From contig NZ_CADFEJ010000032.1 of assembly GCF_902833055.1 (NCBI RefSeq), positions 1-45,243 of the forward strand: a stretch of DNA of 45,243 bases. Reading direction: 5' to 3'. Of this stretch, positions 21,122-28,843 are shown piece after piece (the first letter of the stretch is position 1; every line of letters begins with the position of its first letter). Under the pieces are notes generated by a model that searched no databases, was not told the DNA's origin, and worked only from the letters and a program-made list of their open reading frames with translations. The stretch is from Burkholderia territorii. GTDB lineage: Bacteria > Pseudomonadota > Gammaproteobacteria > Burkholderiales > Burkholderiaceae. Made by a program: the position numbers and the translations under genes.

Positions 21122-22312
21122 ATGGCAAAAGAAAAGTTTGAGCGGACCAAGCCGCACGTCAACGTTGGTACGATTGGTCACGTCGACCACGGCAAGACGA
21201 CGCTGACGGCAGCGATCACGACGGTTCTGACGAAGAAGTTCGGCGGCGAAGCGAAGGCGTACGACCAGATCGACGCGGCACCGGAAGAAAAGGCGCGCGG
21301 CATCACGATCAACACGGCACACGTCGAGTACGAAACGGCAAACCGCCACTACGCACACGTCGACTGCCCGGGCCACGCTGACTACGTGAAGAACATGATC
21401 ACGGGCGCGGCACAGATGGACGGCGCGATCCTGGTTTGCTCGGCAGCAGACGGCCCGATGCCGCAAACGCGTGAGCACATCCTGCTGGCGCGTCAGGTTG
21501 GCGTTCCGTACATCATCGTGTTCCTGAACAAGTGCGACATGGTGGACGACGCTGAACTGCTCGAGCTGGTCGAGATGGAAGTTCGCGAACTGCTGTCGAA
21601 GTACGACTTCCCGGGCGACGACACGCCGATCGTGAAGGGTTCCGCAAAGCTGGCGCTGGAAGGCGACACGGGCGAGCTGGGCGAAGTGGCGATCATGAAC
21701 CTGGCAGACGCACTGGACACGTACATCCCGACGCCGGAGCGCGCGGTTGACGGCGCGTTCCTGATGCCGGTGGAAGACGTGTTCTCGATCTCGGGCCGCG
21801 GTACGGTGGTGACGGGTCGTGTCGAGCGCGGCATCATCAAGGTCGGCGAGGAAATCGAAATCGTCGGTATCAAGCCGACGGTGAAGACGACCTGCACGGG
21901 CGTTGAAATGTTCCGCAAGCTGCTGGACCAAGGTCAGGCAGGCGACAACGTGGGTATCCTGCTGCGCGGCACGAAGCGTGAAGACGTGGAGCGTGGCCAG
22001 GTTCTGGCGAAGCCGGGTTCGATCACGCCGCACACGCACTTCACGGCTGAAGTGTACGTGCTGAGCAAGGACGAAGGCGGCCGTCACACGCCGTTCTTCA
22101 ACAACTACCGTCCGCAGTTCTACTTCCGTACGACGGACGTGACGGGCTCGATCGAGCTGCCGAAGGACAAGGAAATGGTGATGCCGGGCGACAACGTGTC
22201 GATCACGGTGAAGCTGATCGCTCCGATCGCGATGGAAGAAGGTCTGCGCTTCGCAATCCGCGAAGGTGGCCGTACCGTCGGCGCCGGCGTCGTCGCCAAG
22301 ATCATCGAGTAA
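21122..22312 (+). CDS. tuf: Elongation factor Tu, copy 2
   Basis: This is the second EF-Tu gene, last in the str operon, 41 nt after fusA. AGAAGAG precedes ATG 21122. The 396-residue product is identical to that of 1932-3122. The first codons differ silently (GCA AAA here, GCC AAG there), the rest of the coding sequence is identical in DNA, and the flanks are unrelated. Two identical copies, one in the tRNA cluster and one after fusA, is the ancestral proteobacterial arrangement. A terminator follows at 22375-22410. Confidence 0.98.
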   Translation: MAKEKFERTKPHVNVGTIGHVDHGKTTLTAAITTVLTKKFGGEAKAYDQIDAAPEEKARGITINTAHVEYETANRHYAHVDCPGHADYVKNMITGAAQMDGAILVCSAADGPMPQTREHILLARQVGVPYIIVFLNKCDMVDDAELLELVEMEVRELLSKYDFPGDDTPIVKGSAKLALEGDTGELGEVAIMNLADALDTYIPTPERAVDGAFLMPVEDVFSISGRGTVVTGRVERGIIKVGEEIEIVGIKPTVKTTCTGVEMFRKLLDQGQAGDNVGILLRGTKREDVERGQVLAKPGSITPHTHFTAEVYVLSKDEGGRHTPFFNNYRPQFYFRTTDVTGSIELPKDKEMVMPGDNVSITVKLIAPIAMEEGLRFAIREGGRTVGAGVVAKIIE

Positions 22313-22374
22313 CATCGACGATCCGCGGGCTCCTCCGGGGTCCGCGATTCCACGGTAAGTAGTCGTACCGTCGA

Positions 22375-22410
22375 AACCGGGTGTCCAGTTTGATCTGGCA
22401 CCCGGTTTTT
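22375..22410 (+). terminator. Terminator after tuf (end of str operon)
   Basis: AACCGGGTG and CCAG pair with CTGG and CACCCGGTT (22375-22407) with one bulged T and a TTTGAT loop. TTTTT follows (22406-22410). It ends the str operon and so separates it from rpsJ. Confidence 0.88.
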
Positions 22411-22434
22411 CTTTGTGGCGTGCGCGTTGCTGCA

Positions 22435-22475
22435 TTGACAAACACCCGCCACCACTCCGATTTTTCGTGTAGAAT
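22435..22475 (+). promoter_or_regulatory. Candidate S10-operon promoter elements
   Basis: A perfect TTGACA (22435-22440) and a good -10, TAGAAT (22470-22475), are 29 bp apart. That is too far for one sigma-70 promoter. TAGAAT probably serves as the -10 with a poor -35, giving a start near 22482 and a leader of about 115 nt. A weak inverted repeat (CGATTTT with AGAATCG) surrounds the -10. Confidence 0.45.
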
Positions 22476-22558
22476 CGCGGGCTTAGCAGTGGAAGTACCG
22501 TTCGGAAGCTGGTGCCTCGCTCCCCGCAGGCAACAGGTTTCGCGTTCTTTTAGTGTCC

Positions 22559-22582
22559 GGCGATGCAACATCGCCTCGCTCT
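22559..22582 (+). promoter_or_regulatory. Leader hairpin with T-run before rpsJ
   Basis: GGCGATG (22559-22565) pairs perfectly with CATCGCC (22569-22575) and is followed by TCGCTCTTTT. It ends 23 nt before the rpsJ start. In E. coli the S10 leader carries the L4-controlled attenuator, and this hairpin occupies a similar place. The L4 link is an inference. Confidence 0.5.
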
Positions 22583-22597
22583 TTTCAAGGAATCGTC

Positions 22598-22909
22598 ATG
22601 CAGCAACAGAAAATCCGCATTCGCCTGAAGGCTTTCGACTATCGTCTGATCGATCAATCGGCTGCCGAAATCGTCGATACCGCGAAGCGGACTGGCGCAA
22701 TCGTCCGTGGCCCGGTGCCGCTGCCGACGCGCATCCAGCGTTTTGACATCCTGCGTTCGCCGCACGTCAACAAGACGTCGCGCGATCAGCTCGAAATCCG
22801 TACCCACCAGCGCCTGATGGACATCGTCGATCCGACCGACAAGACGGTTGACGCGCTGATGAAGCTCGACCTGCCGGCTGGCGTCGACGTGGAAATCAAG
22901 CTGCAGTAA
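22598..22909 (+). CDS. rpsJ: 30S ribosomal protein S10 / NusE
   Basis: S10 is a 30S head protein and, as NusE, a partner of NusB and NusG in antitermination. From ATG 22598 (MQQQKIRIRLKAFDYRLID) with AAGGA just upstream the product is 103 residues, the standard length. An in-frame start further left (22553) would add 15 residues unlike S10. The conserved THQRLMDIVDPTDKTVDALMKLDLPAGVDVEI end is complete. A promoter-like gap of 178 nt separates it from rplC. Confidence 0.98.
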   Translation: MQQQKIRIRLKAFDYRLIDQSAAEIVDTAKRTGAIVRGPVPLPTRIQRFDILRSPHVNKTSRDQLEIRTHQRLMDIVDPTDKTVDALMKLDLPAGVDVEIKLQ

Positions 22910-22959
22910 GGCTTTCGGCGCCGTCCGGCTTGTCGGGTGGCGCTAAGTCTTTGTATTGC

Positions 22960-22988
22960 TTGCGGAAATCGAGAAGTCGGGCTATACT
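22960..22988 (+). promoter_or_regulatory. Internal promoter before rplC
   Basis: TTGCGG (22960-22965) is followed after 17 bp by TATACT (22983-22988), a good sigma-70 match. The start would be near 22995, leaving a leader of about 93 nt. That leader holds CGCG-TATT-CGCG, a GGGC/GCCC stem, and CCCGAC (23055-23060) with GTCGGG (23069-23074) directly before the ribosome-binding site. Confidence 0.65.
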
Positions 22989-23087
22989 GCTTGGCTTTTC
23001 GCGTATTCGCGTAAAAAAGTTGGGCCTTGCGTGCCCGGCATTTTGTAAATCAGCCCCGACCAATCGCAGTCGGGAATGGAGAAAATG

Positions 23088-23738
23088 ATGAGCCTTGGAC
23101 TCGTAGGTCGCAAGGTTGGCATGACCCGTATCTTCACGGCTGAAGGGGATTCGATTCCCGTCACCGTGCTGGACGTGTCGGACAACCGCGTGACGCAGAT
23201 CAAGACTGTTGAAACCGACGGCTACACGGCCGTGCAGGTTGCATTCGGCTCCCGCCGCGCATCGCGCGTGACGAAGCCGCTGGCAGGTCATCTCGCCAAA
23301 GCCGGTGTCGAAGCCGGTGAAATCCTCAAGGAATTCCGCATTGACGCGGCCAAGGCAGCCGAGCTGTCGAATGGCGCCGTGGTCGGTGCAGATCTTTTCG
23401 AAGTGGGCCAGAAGGTCGACGTGCAAGGCGTGTCGATCGGTAAGGGCTACGCTGGTACGATCAAGCGTTACAACTTCTCCTCCGGCCGTGCCACCCACGG
23501 TAACTCGCGCTCGCACAACGTGCCGGGCTCGATCGGTATGGCGCAGGATCCGGGTCGCGTTTTCCCGGGCAAGCGCATGACGGGTCACCTCGGTGACGTT
23601 ACGGTGACGGTGCAGAACCTCGAAATCGCACGTATCGACGCAGAGCGCAAGCTGCTGCTCGTCAAGGGTGCGATTCCGGGCGCGAAGGGCGGCAAGGTTT
23701 TCGTGACGCCGGCCGTCAAGACCAAGGGGGCGAAATAA
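23088..23738 (+). CDS. rplC: 50S ribosomal protein L3
   Basis: L3 is an early 50S assembly protein whose loop reaches the peptidyl-transferase centre. From ATG 23088 (MSLGLVGRKVGMTRIF) it has 216 residues. Adjacent in-frame ATGs at 23085 and 23076 exist, but GGAGA at 23078-23082 favours 23088 or 23085. The conserved ATHGNSRSHNVPGSIGMAQDP loop includes the Gln methylated by PrmB in other bacteria. The stop overlaps the rplD start by one base (TAATG). Its own promoter and leader precede it. Confidence 0.97.
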   Translation: MSLGLVGRKVGMTRIFTAEGDSIPVTVLDVSDNRVTQIKTVETDGYTAVQVAFGSRRASRVTKPLAGHLAKAGVEAGEILKEFRIDAAKAAELSNGAVVGADLFEVGQKVDVQGVSIGKGYAGTIKRYNFSSGRATHGNSRSHNVPGSIGMAQDPGRVFPGKRMTGHLGDVTVTVQNLEIARIDAERKLLLVKGAIPGAKGGKVFVTPAVKTKGAK

Positions 23739-24358
23739 TGGAACTCAAGCTCCTGAACGAAAATGGTCAGGAAGGTGCAGTGGTCAACGCGTCGGACGTC
23801 GTGTTCGGTCGTGACTACAACGAAGCGCTGATCCACCAGGTCGTCGTCGCGTACCAGGCGAATGCTCGCCAGGGTAACCGCGCACAGAAGGACCGCGAGC
23901 AAGTCAAGCACACCACCAAGAAGCCGTGGCGTCAGAAGGGTACGGGCCGTGCTCGTGCCGGTATGTCGTCGAGCCCGCTGTGGCGTGGCGGTGGTCGCAT
24001 CTTCCCGAACTCGCCGGAAGAAAACTTCTCGCACAAGGTCAACAAGAAGATGCATCGCGCAGGTCTCTGCTCGATCTTCTCGCAGCTGGCCCGTGAAGGC
24101 CGTCTGTCGGTCGTCGAAGACATCGTCCTCGAAGCACCGAAGACCAAGCTGCTGGCCGACAAATTCAAGACCATGGGTCTCGACTCCGTTCTGATCATCA
24201 CGGACACGGTCGACGAGAACCTGTACCTGGCTTCGCGCAACCTGCCGCACGTGGCGATTGTCGAGCCGCGCTACGCTGACCCGCTGTCGCTGATCTACTT
24301 CAAGAAAGTGCTGGTCACGAAGGCTGCGGTCGCCCAGATCGAGGAGTTGCTGTCATGA
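23738..24358 (+). CDS. rplD: 50S ribosomal protein L4
   Basis: L4 lines the peptide exit tunnel and in E. coli represses the S10 operon by attenuation and translational control. The 206-residue protein has the extended-loop region [20 protein letters not shown]. Part of that loop narrows the tunnel and is a macrolide-resistance hotspot, and no insertion or deletion is obvious. It overlaps rplC by one base and rplW by four (ATGA), indicating translational coupling. Confidence 0.98.
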
Positions 24359-24669
24359 GCGAGATTCGCAAGAACGATCATCGTTTGATGCAGGTCCTGC
24401 TCGCACCGGTGATTTCCGAGAAGGCGACGCTGGTTGCCGACAAGAACGAGCAAGTCGTGTTCGAAGTCGCACCGGATGCCACGAAGCAGGAAGTGAAGGC
24501 GGCTGTCGAGCTGCTGTTCAAGGTTGAAGTTGATTCGGTCAACGTGCTGGTTCAGAAGGGCAAGCAAAAGCGCTTCGGCCGTTCGATGGGCCGCCGCAAG
24601 GACGTGAAGAAGGCGTACGTTTGCCTGAAGCCCGGCCAGGAAATCAACTTTGAAGCGGAGGCCAAGTAA
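24355..24669 (+). CDS. rplW: 50S ribosomal protein L23
   Basis: L23 sits at the tunnel exit and docks trigger factor and SRP. The 104-residue product has the typical core [25 protein letters not shown] and the [28 protein letters not shown] tail. Its start overlaps the rplD stop (ATGA). rplB starts 2 nt after its stop. Normal length, with no anomaly seen. Confidence 0.98.
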
Positions 24670-24671
24670 TC

Positions 24672-25499
24672 ATGGCAATCGTGAAAGTTAAACCGACTTC
24701 GCCGGGTCGCCGCGCGATGGTCAAGGTGGTCAACAAGAATCTGCACCAGGGCAAGCCGTACGCGGCACTGCTCGACTCGCAGAGCTCGACCGCCGGCCGT
24801 AACAACAACGGTCGCATCACCACCCGTCACAAGGGCGGTGGTCACAAGCATCACTATCGTATCGTCGATTTCCGTCGCACGAAGGATGGCATCCCGGCAA
24901 AGGTCGAGCGTCTCGAGTACGACCCGAACCGCAGCGCGAACATCGCGCTGGTGCTCTACGCAGACGGCGAGCGTCGCTACATCATCGCCCCGAAGGGCCT
25001 GACCGTCGGCCAACAGCTGATGTCGGGTTCGGAAGCGCCGATCCGTGCAGGCAACACGCTGCCGATCCGCAACATTCCGGTCGGTACGACGATCCACTGC
25101 ATCGAGATGCTGCCGGGCAAGGGCGCGCAAATGGCGCGTTCGGCTGGCACGTCGGCCATGCTGCTCGCACGTGAAGGCGTCTACGCGCAGGTTCGTCTGC
25201 GTTCGGGCGAAATCCGCCGCGTGCACATCGAGTGCCGTGCAACGATCGGTGAAGTCGGCAACGAAGAGCATAGCCTGCGCCAGATCGGCAAGGCTGGCGC
25301 GAACCGCTGGCGCGGTATCCGCCCGACGGTGCGTGGCGTTGCGATGAACCCGGTTGATCACCCGCACGGTGGTGGTGAGGGCAAGACGGCTGCAGGTCGC
25401 GATCCGGTGAGCCCGTGGGGTACGCCGGCCAAGGGTTACCGCACCCGCAGCAACAAGCGCACGACGACGATGATCGTCCAGCGCCGTCACAAGCGTTAA
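24672..25499 (+). CDS. rplB: 50S ribosomal protein L2
   Basis: L2 is one of the largest and most conserved 50S proteins and is needed for subunit joining and peptidyl transfer. The 275-residue protein has the RNA-binding core and the C-terminal signature GVAMNPVDHPHGGGEGKTA with the invariant His of HPHGGG. The Arg/Lys-rich tail ends TTTMIVQRRHKR. It lies between rplW and rpsS with gaps of 2 and 10 nt. Confidence 0.98.
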   Translation: MAIVKVKPTSPGRRAMVKVVNKNLHQGKPYAALLDSQSSTAGRNNNGRITTRHKGGGHKHHYRIVDFRRTKDGIPAKVERLEYDPNRSANIALVLYADGERRYIIAPKGLTVGQQLMSGSEAPIRAGNTLPIRNIPVGTTIHCIEMLPGKGAQMARSAGTSAMLLAREGVYAQVRLRSGEIRRVHIECRATIGEVGNEEHSLRQIGKAGANRWRGIRPTVRGVAMNPVDHPHGGGEGKTAAGRDPVSPWGTPAKGYRTRSNKRTTTMIVQRRHKR

Positions 25500-25509
25500 G
25501 GAGTAGGCA

Positions 25510-25785
25510 ATGGCACGTTCTGTAAAAAAAGGTCCGTTCTGCGACGCCCATTTGCTGAAGAAAGTTGAGGCGGCTGCAGCTTCGCGCGACAAAAAGCCGA
25601 TCAAGACCTGGTCGCGTCGCTCGACGATTCTGCCGGATTTCATCGGCCTGACGATCGCTGTTCACAACGGCCGTCAACACGTTCCGGTGTACATCTCGGA
25701 AAACATGGTCGGCCACAAGCTTGGCGAGTTCGCACTGACCCGTACGTTCAAGGGTCACGCAGCCGACAAGAAGGCCAAGAAATAA
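25510..25785 (+). CDS. rpsS: 30S ribosomal protein S19
   Basis: S19 is a 30S head protein that contacts S13 and the A-site tRNA. It has 91 residues with the family start [19 protein letters not shown] and the signature [20 protein letters not shown] then [15 protein letters not shown] lies 7-12 nt before ATG 25510. Tightly packed between rplB and rplV. Normal length. Confidence 0.98.
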
Positions 25786-25797
25786 GGGGCAATCAAG

Positions 25798-26127
25798 ATG
25801 GAAGTGAAAGCAATTCATCGCGGTGCCCGCATCTCGGCGCAAAAAACGCGCCTTGTGGCTGACCAGATCCGCGGTTTGCCGGTCGACAAGGCGCTGAACG
25901 TTCTGACGTTCTCGCCGAAGAAGGCGGCTGGCATCGTGAAGAAGGTTGTGCTGTCGGCAATCGCGAATGCGGAGCACAACGAAGGCGCTGATATCGACGA
26001 GCTCAAGATCAAGAGCATCTACGTCGACAAGGCTGCATCGCTCAAGCGTTTCACCGCGCGCGCCAAGGGCCGCGGTAACCGCATCGAGAAGCAATCCTGT
26101 CACATCACTGTGACGGTCGGGAATTAA
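25798..26127 (+). CDS. rplV: 50S ribosomal protein L22
   Basis: L22 spans the 50S body and its beta-hairpin forms, with L4, the exit-tunnel constriction. The product has 109 residues, starting [26 protein letters not shown]. The hairpin region [27 protein letters not shown] is intact, without the deletions linked to erythromycin resistance in other species. rpsC follows after 11 nt with GGAG in between. Confidence 0.98.
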
Positions 26128-26138
26128 GGAGCCATACG

Positions 26139-26939
26139 ATGGGACAGAAAATTCATCCGACTGGCTTCCGCCTGGCTGTCAGCCGCAATTGGGCTTCGCG
26201 TTGGTACGCGAACAACAACAATTTCGCGGCGATGCTGCAGGAAGACATCGGTGTTCGTGAGTACCTGAAGAAGAAGCTGAAGAACGCTTCGGTCGGTCGG
26301 GTCGTCATCGAGCGTCCGGCAAAGAACGCGCGCATCACGATTTACAGCTCGCGTCCGGGCGTCGTCATCGGCAAGAAGGGCGAGGATATCGAACAGCTGA
26401 AGACGGAACTGCAACGCCGCATGGGCGTGCCGGTTCACGTCAACATCGAAGAAATCCGCAAGCCGGAAACCGATGCGCAACTGATCGCTGACTCGATCAC
26501 GCAACAGCTCGAGCGCCGGATCATGTTCCGTCGCGCGATGAAGCGTGCGATGCAGAACGCGATGCGTCTGGGTGCCCAGGGCATCAAGATCATGAGCGCA
26601 GGCCGTCTGAACGGTATCGAAATCGCACGTACGGAGTGGTATCGCGAAGGTCGCGTGCCCCTTCACACGCTGCGTGCCGACATCGACTACGCGACCTCGG
26701 AAGCGAAGACGACCTACGGGATCATCGGTGTCAAGGTGTGGGTGTACAAGGGCGACACGCTCGGCCGCAATGACGCGCCGGTGGTCGAAGAAGTAGCCGA
26801 AGACAAGCGTCCGCGTCGCAATGCGCGTCCGGGCGACCGTCGTCCGCGCCGTGACGGCGAAGGCGGCGCTCCGGGTGCTCGTCGTGGCGCACCGCGCCGT
26901 GGCGCCGGCAAGCCGGAAGACGGCAAGACTGGAGAATAA
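26139..26939 (+). CDS. rpsC: 30S ribosomal protein S3
   Basis: S3 forms part of the mRNA entry tunnel and helicase site. The 266-residue protein has an N-terminal KH domain with VVIGKKGEDIEQLK and the C-terminal S3 domain with GRLNGIEIARTEWYREGRVPLHTLRA. It then has a long basic tail (about 215-266) of Arg/Pro/Gly repeats such as RRNARPGDRRPRRDG. It is about 30 residues longer than E. coli S3 because of this tail, which as I recall is usual for Burkholderia. rplP starts 2 nt after its stop. Confidence 0.98.
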   Translation: MGQKIHPTGFRLAVSRNWASRWYANNNNFAAMLQEDIGVREYLKKKLKNASVGRVVIERPAKNARITIYSSRPGVVIGKKGEDIEQLKTELQRRMGVPVHVNIEEIRKPETDAQLIADSITQQLERRIMFRRAMKRAMQNAMRLGAQGIKIMSAGRLNGIEIARTEWYREGRVPLHTLRADIDYATSEAKTTYGIIGVKVWVYKGDTLGRNDAPVVEEVAEDKRPRRNARPGDRRPRRDGEGGAPGARRGAPRRGAGKPEDGKTGE

Positions 26940-26941
26940 CG

Positions 26942-27358
26942 ATGCTGCAACCGAAACGCAGGAAGTATCGCAAAGAGCAGAAGGGTCGTAACACCGGCAA
27001 GGCGACGCGCGGCAACGCCGTGTCGTTCGGTGAATTCGGCCTGAAGGCGATCGGTCGCGGTCGTTTGACCGCACGTCAAATCGAAGCGGCGCGTCGTGCA
27101 ATGACGCGTCACATCAAGCGTGGCGGCCGTATCTGGATCCGTATCTTCCCGGACAAGCCGATTTCGCAAAAGCCGGCAGAAGTGCGTATGGGTAACGGTA
27201 AGGGTAACCCGGAGTACTACGTCGCCGAAATCCAGCCGGGCAAGATGCTCTATGAAATGGACGGCGTATCCGAAGAACTGGCACGCGAAGCGTTCCGTCT
27301 GGCCGCAGCGAAGCTGCCGCTGAAGACGACGTTCATCGTGCGCCAGCTCGGCGCCTAA
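26942..27358 (+). CDS. rplP: 50S ribosomal protein L16
   Basis: L16 organises the A-site tRNA elbow region of the 50S. The 138-residue product has the start [19 protein letters not shown] and the signature [20 protein letters not shown]. The [18 protein letters not shown] segment follows, near the avilamycin/evernimicin-binding area. AAGGAGA follows its stop and serves rpmC. Normal length. Confidence 0.98.
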
Positions 27359-27367
27359 GGAGAAAAC

Positions 27368-27562
27368 ATGAAGGCTTCCGAACTTCTCCAGAAAGACCAG
27401 GCCGCGCTCAACAAGGAGCTGGCGGACCTGCTGAAGGCGCAATTCGGCCTGCGCATGCAACTCGCGACCCAGCAGCTCACGAACACGAGCCAGCTGAAGA
27501 AGGTTCGTCGCGACATCGCACGTGTGCGGACCGTCATGACTCAGAAGGCGAACCAGAAATGA
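27368..27562 (+). CDS. rpmC: 50S ribosomal protein L29
   Basis: L29 is a small two-helix protein at the tunnel exit beside L23. It has 64 residues, starting [23 protein letters not shown] and containing the conserved [37 protein letters not shown] lies just upstream of ATG 27368. The stop overlaps the rpsQ start by 4 nt (ATGA). Confidence 0.97.
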
Positions 27563-27831
27563 ACGATAGCGTGAAAACCTCGCTGAAGCGGACGCTGGTC
27601 GGTCGGGTCGTCAGCAACAAGATGGACAAGACCGTCACCGTGCTGATCGAGCACCGCGTCAAGCACCCGATCTACGGCAAGTATGTCGTGCGCTCGAAGA
27701 AGTACCACGCGCATGATGAAGCGAACACCTGCAACGAAGGCGATCTCGTCGAAATCCAGGAAACTCGTCCTGTTTCGAAGACGAAGGCCTGGACGGTGTC
27801 GCGCCTCGTCGAAGCAGCTCGCGTCATCTAA
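27559..27831 (+). CDS. rpsQ: 30S ribosomal protein S17
   Basis: S17 is an OB-fold primary binding protein of the 30S body. It has 90 residues, with [22 protein letters not shown] and [19 protein letters not shown]. It overlaps rpmC by 4 nt and is the last gene of the S10 group. The next gene, rplN, is 309 nt away, and the gap contains the dual promoter-terminator repeat described separately. Confidence 0.98.
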
Positions 27832-27857
27832 GCGGGCAGAGCAGTAGGCAGTAACAG

Positions 27858-27876
27858 GCACTTCTCCACGAAGTGC
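27858..27876 (+). repeat. Hairpin after rpsQ
   Basis: GCACTTC (27858-27864) and GAAGTGC (27870-27876) form a perfect 7-bp stem with a 5-nt loop. No T-run follows directly. It may help end or protect the S10 transcript together with the larger repeat 28 nt downstream. Confidence 0.4.
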
Positions 27877-27897
27877 TTGAAATCGCAAAGTTTTTGC

Positions 27898-27925
27898 TTG
27901 CGTGACCGGGATTATTTGTTATAAT
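27898..27925 (+). promoter_or_regulatory. spc operon promoter
   Basis: TTGCGT (27898-27903) and a perfect TATAAT (27920-27925) are 16 bp apart. TG at 27917-27918 makes an extended -10 (TGTTATAAT). Transcription should begin near 27932. The -10 lies at the centre of a perfect inverted repeat (27904-27932). Confidence 0.85.
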
Positions 27926-27932
27926 CCCGGTC
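27904..27932 (+). terminator. Perfect inverted repeat overlapping the spc promoter
   Basis: GACCGGGATTAT (27904-27915) and ATAATCCCGGTC (27921-27932) are perfect 12-base arms around a 5-base centre, followed by TTCCCTCTTT. In RNA read from the S10 operon this is a strong terminator-like hairpin. RNA started at the spc promoter would not contain the left arm. Confidence 0.7.
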
Positions 27933-28091
27933 TTCCCTCTTTATGGGAGCCCCGTCGCGGGCGAAGTTGGTGGGGGAAGCGGACTGGCGCCAGCCTGTCC
28001 GAAAGATTCACCGAATTGCGATGGCGGGTTTCGTTTGCCGTCGCTGCTGTTCCAACCCAAGCAGCCGATTGGCTGACGGGACCAAGACTGA

Positions 28092-28118
28092 CCGAATGCA
28101 TCATGGTGGTGCATCCGG
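28092..28118 (+). promoter_or_regulatory. Leader hairpin before rplN
   Basis: CCG and ATGCATCA (28092-28103) pair with TGGTGCAT and CGG (28107-28118) with one A-C mismatch and a TGG loop. It ends 22 nt before the rplN ATG, inside a leader of about 205 nt. The position suggests translational control or RNA stability. No ligand can be named. Confidence 0.45.
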
Positions 28119-28140
28119 ATTAAGTTGGGAAAGACAAACC

Positions 28141-28509
28141 ATGATCCAGACCGAATCTCGGCTCGAAGTAGCCGACAACACGGGTGCGCGTGAAGTCATG
28201 TGCATCAAGGTGCTCGGCGGCTCGAAGCGTCGTTATGCCGGCATTGGCGACATCATCAAGGTGACCGTCAAAGAAGCAACGCCGCGCGGGCGCGTGAAGA
28301 AAGGCGAAATCTACAACGCCGTGGTGGTCCGCACCGCCAAGGGCGTTCGCCGTCAAGACGGCTCGCTGATCAAGTTCGACGGCAACGCCGCTGTGCTTTT
28401 GAACAACAAGCTTGAGCCGATCGGCACCCGTATCTTCGGGCCGGTGACGCGTGAGCTGCGTAGCGAACGATTCATGAAGATCGTTTCGCTGGCGCCGGAA
28501 GTGCTGTAA
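28141..28509 (+). CDS. rplN: 50S ribosomal protein L14
   Basis: L14 bridges the subunits and binds L19 and RsfS. From ATG 28141 (MIQTESRLEVADNTGAREV) the product has the standard 122 residues. The frame is open 66 codons further upstream, but that part runs through the promoter leader and is not L14-like. The family signature PRGRVKKGEIYNAVVVRT is present. First gene of the spc group. Confidence 0.98.
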   Translation: MIQTESRLEVADNTGAREVMCIKVLGGSKRRYAGIGDIIKVTVKEATPRGRVKKGEIYNAVVVRTAKGVRRQDGSLIKFDGNAAVLLNNKLEPIGTRIFGPVTRELRSERFMKIVSLAPEVL

Positions 28510-28518
28510 GGAGTCGCG

Positions 28519-28827
28519 ATGAACAAGATTCGCAAAGGTGACGAAGTTATCGTCGTCACTGGCAAGGACAAGGGCAAGCGCGGCGTCGTGCTGGCTGTCG
28601 GTGCAGAACATGTGACGGTTGAAGGTATCAACCTCGTCAAGAAGCATGTGAAGCCGAACCCGATGAAGGGTACGACGGGCGGCGTGGAAGCGAAGACGAT
28701 GCCCCTGCATATTTCGAACGTCGCACTGGTCGACGCGAATGGCAAGGCGTCGCGTGTTGGCATCAAGGTCGAGGAAGGCAAGAAGGTTCGCTTCCTGAAG
28801 ACGACCGGTGCCGTACTGAGCGCCTGA
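28519..28827 (+). CDS. rplX: 50S ribosomal protein L24
   Basis: L24 is an assembly initiator of the 50S with a KOW fold. It has 102 residues, with the KOW motif [20 protein letters not shown] at the N-terminus and the [15 protein letters not shown] segment. AAGGAG lies just before ATG 28519. Gaps of 9 nt to rplN and 16 nt to rplE. Normal length. Confidence 0.98.
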
Positions 28828-28843
28828 CGCAGCGGAGTAAAAA

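Noticed and set aside
21089..22441. Long minus-strand frame opposite tuf, repeated opposite the other tuf copy (1878-3176)
   Set aside because: It is repeated only because the tuf genes are identical. The product has the same antisense composition and no ribosome-binding site or family.
22435..22475. TTGACA and TAGAAT treated as one sigma-70 promoter
   Set aside because: The 29-bp spacing is not compatible with a single standard promoter. They are kept as candidate elements only.
27943..28140. 66-codon upstream extension of rplN
   Set aside because: L14 begins MIQTESRLEVADNTG at 28141. The upstream codons are leader RNA that happens to be open.
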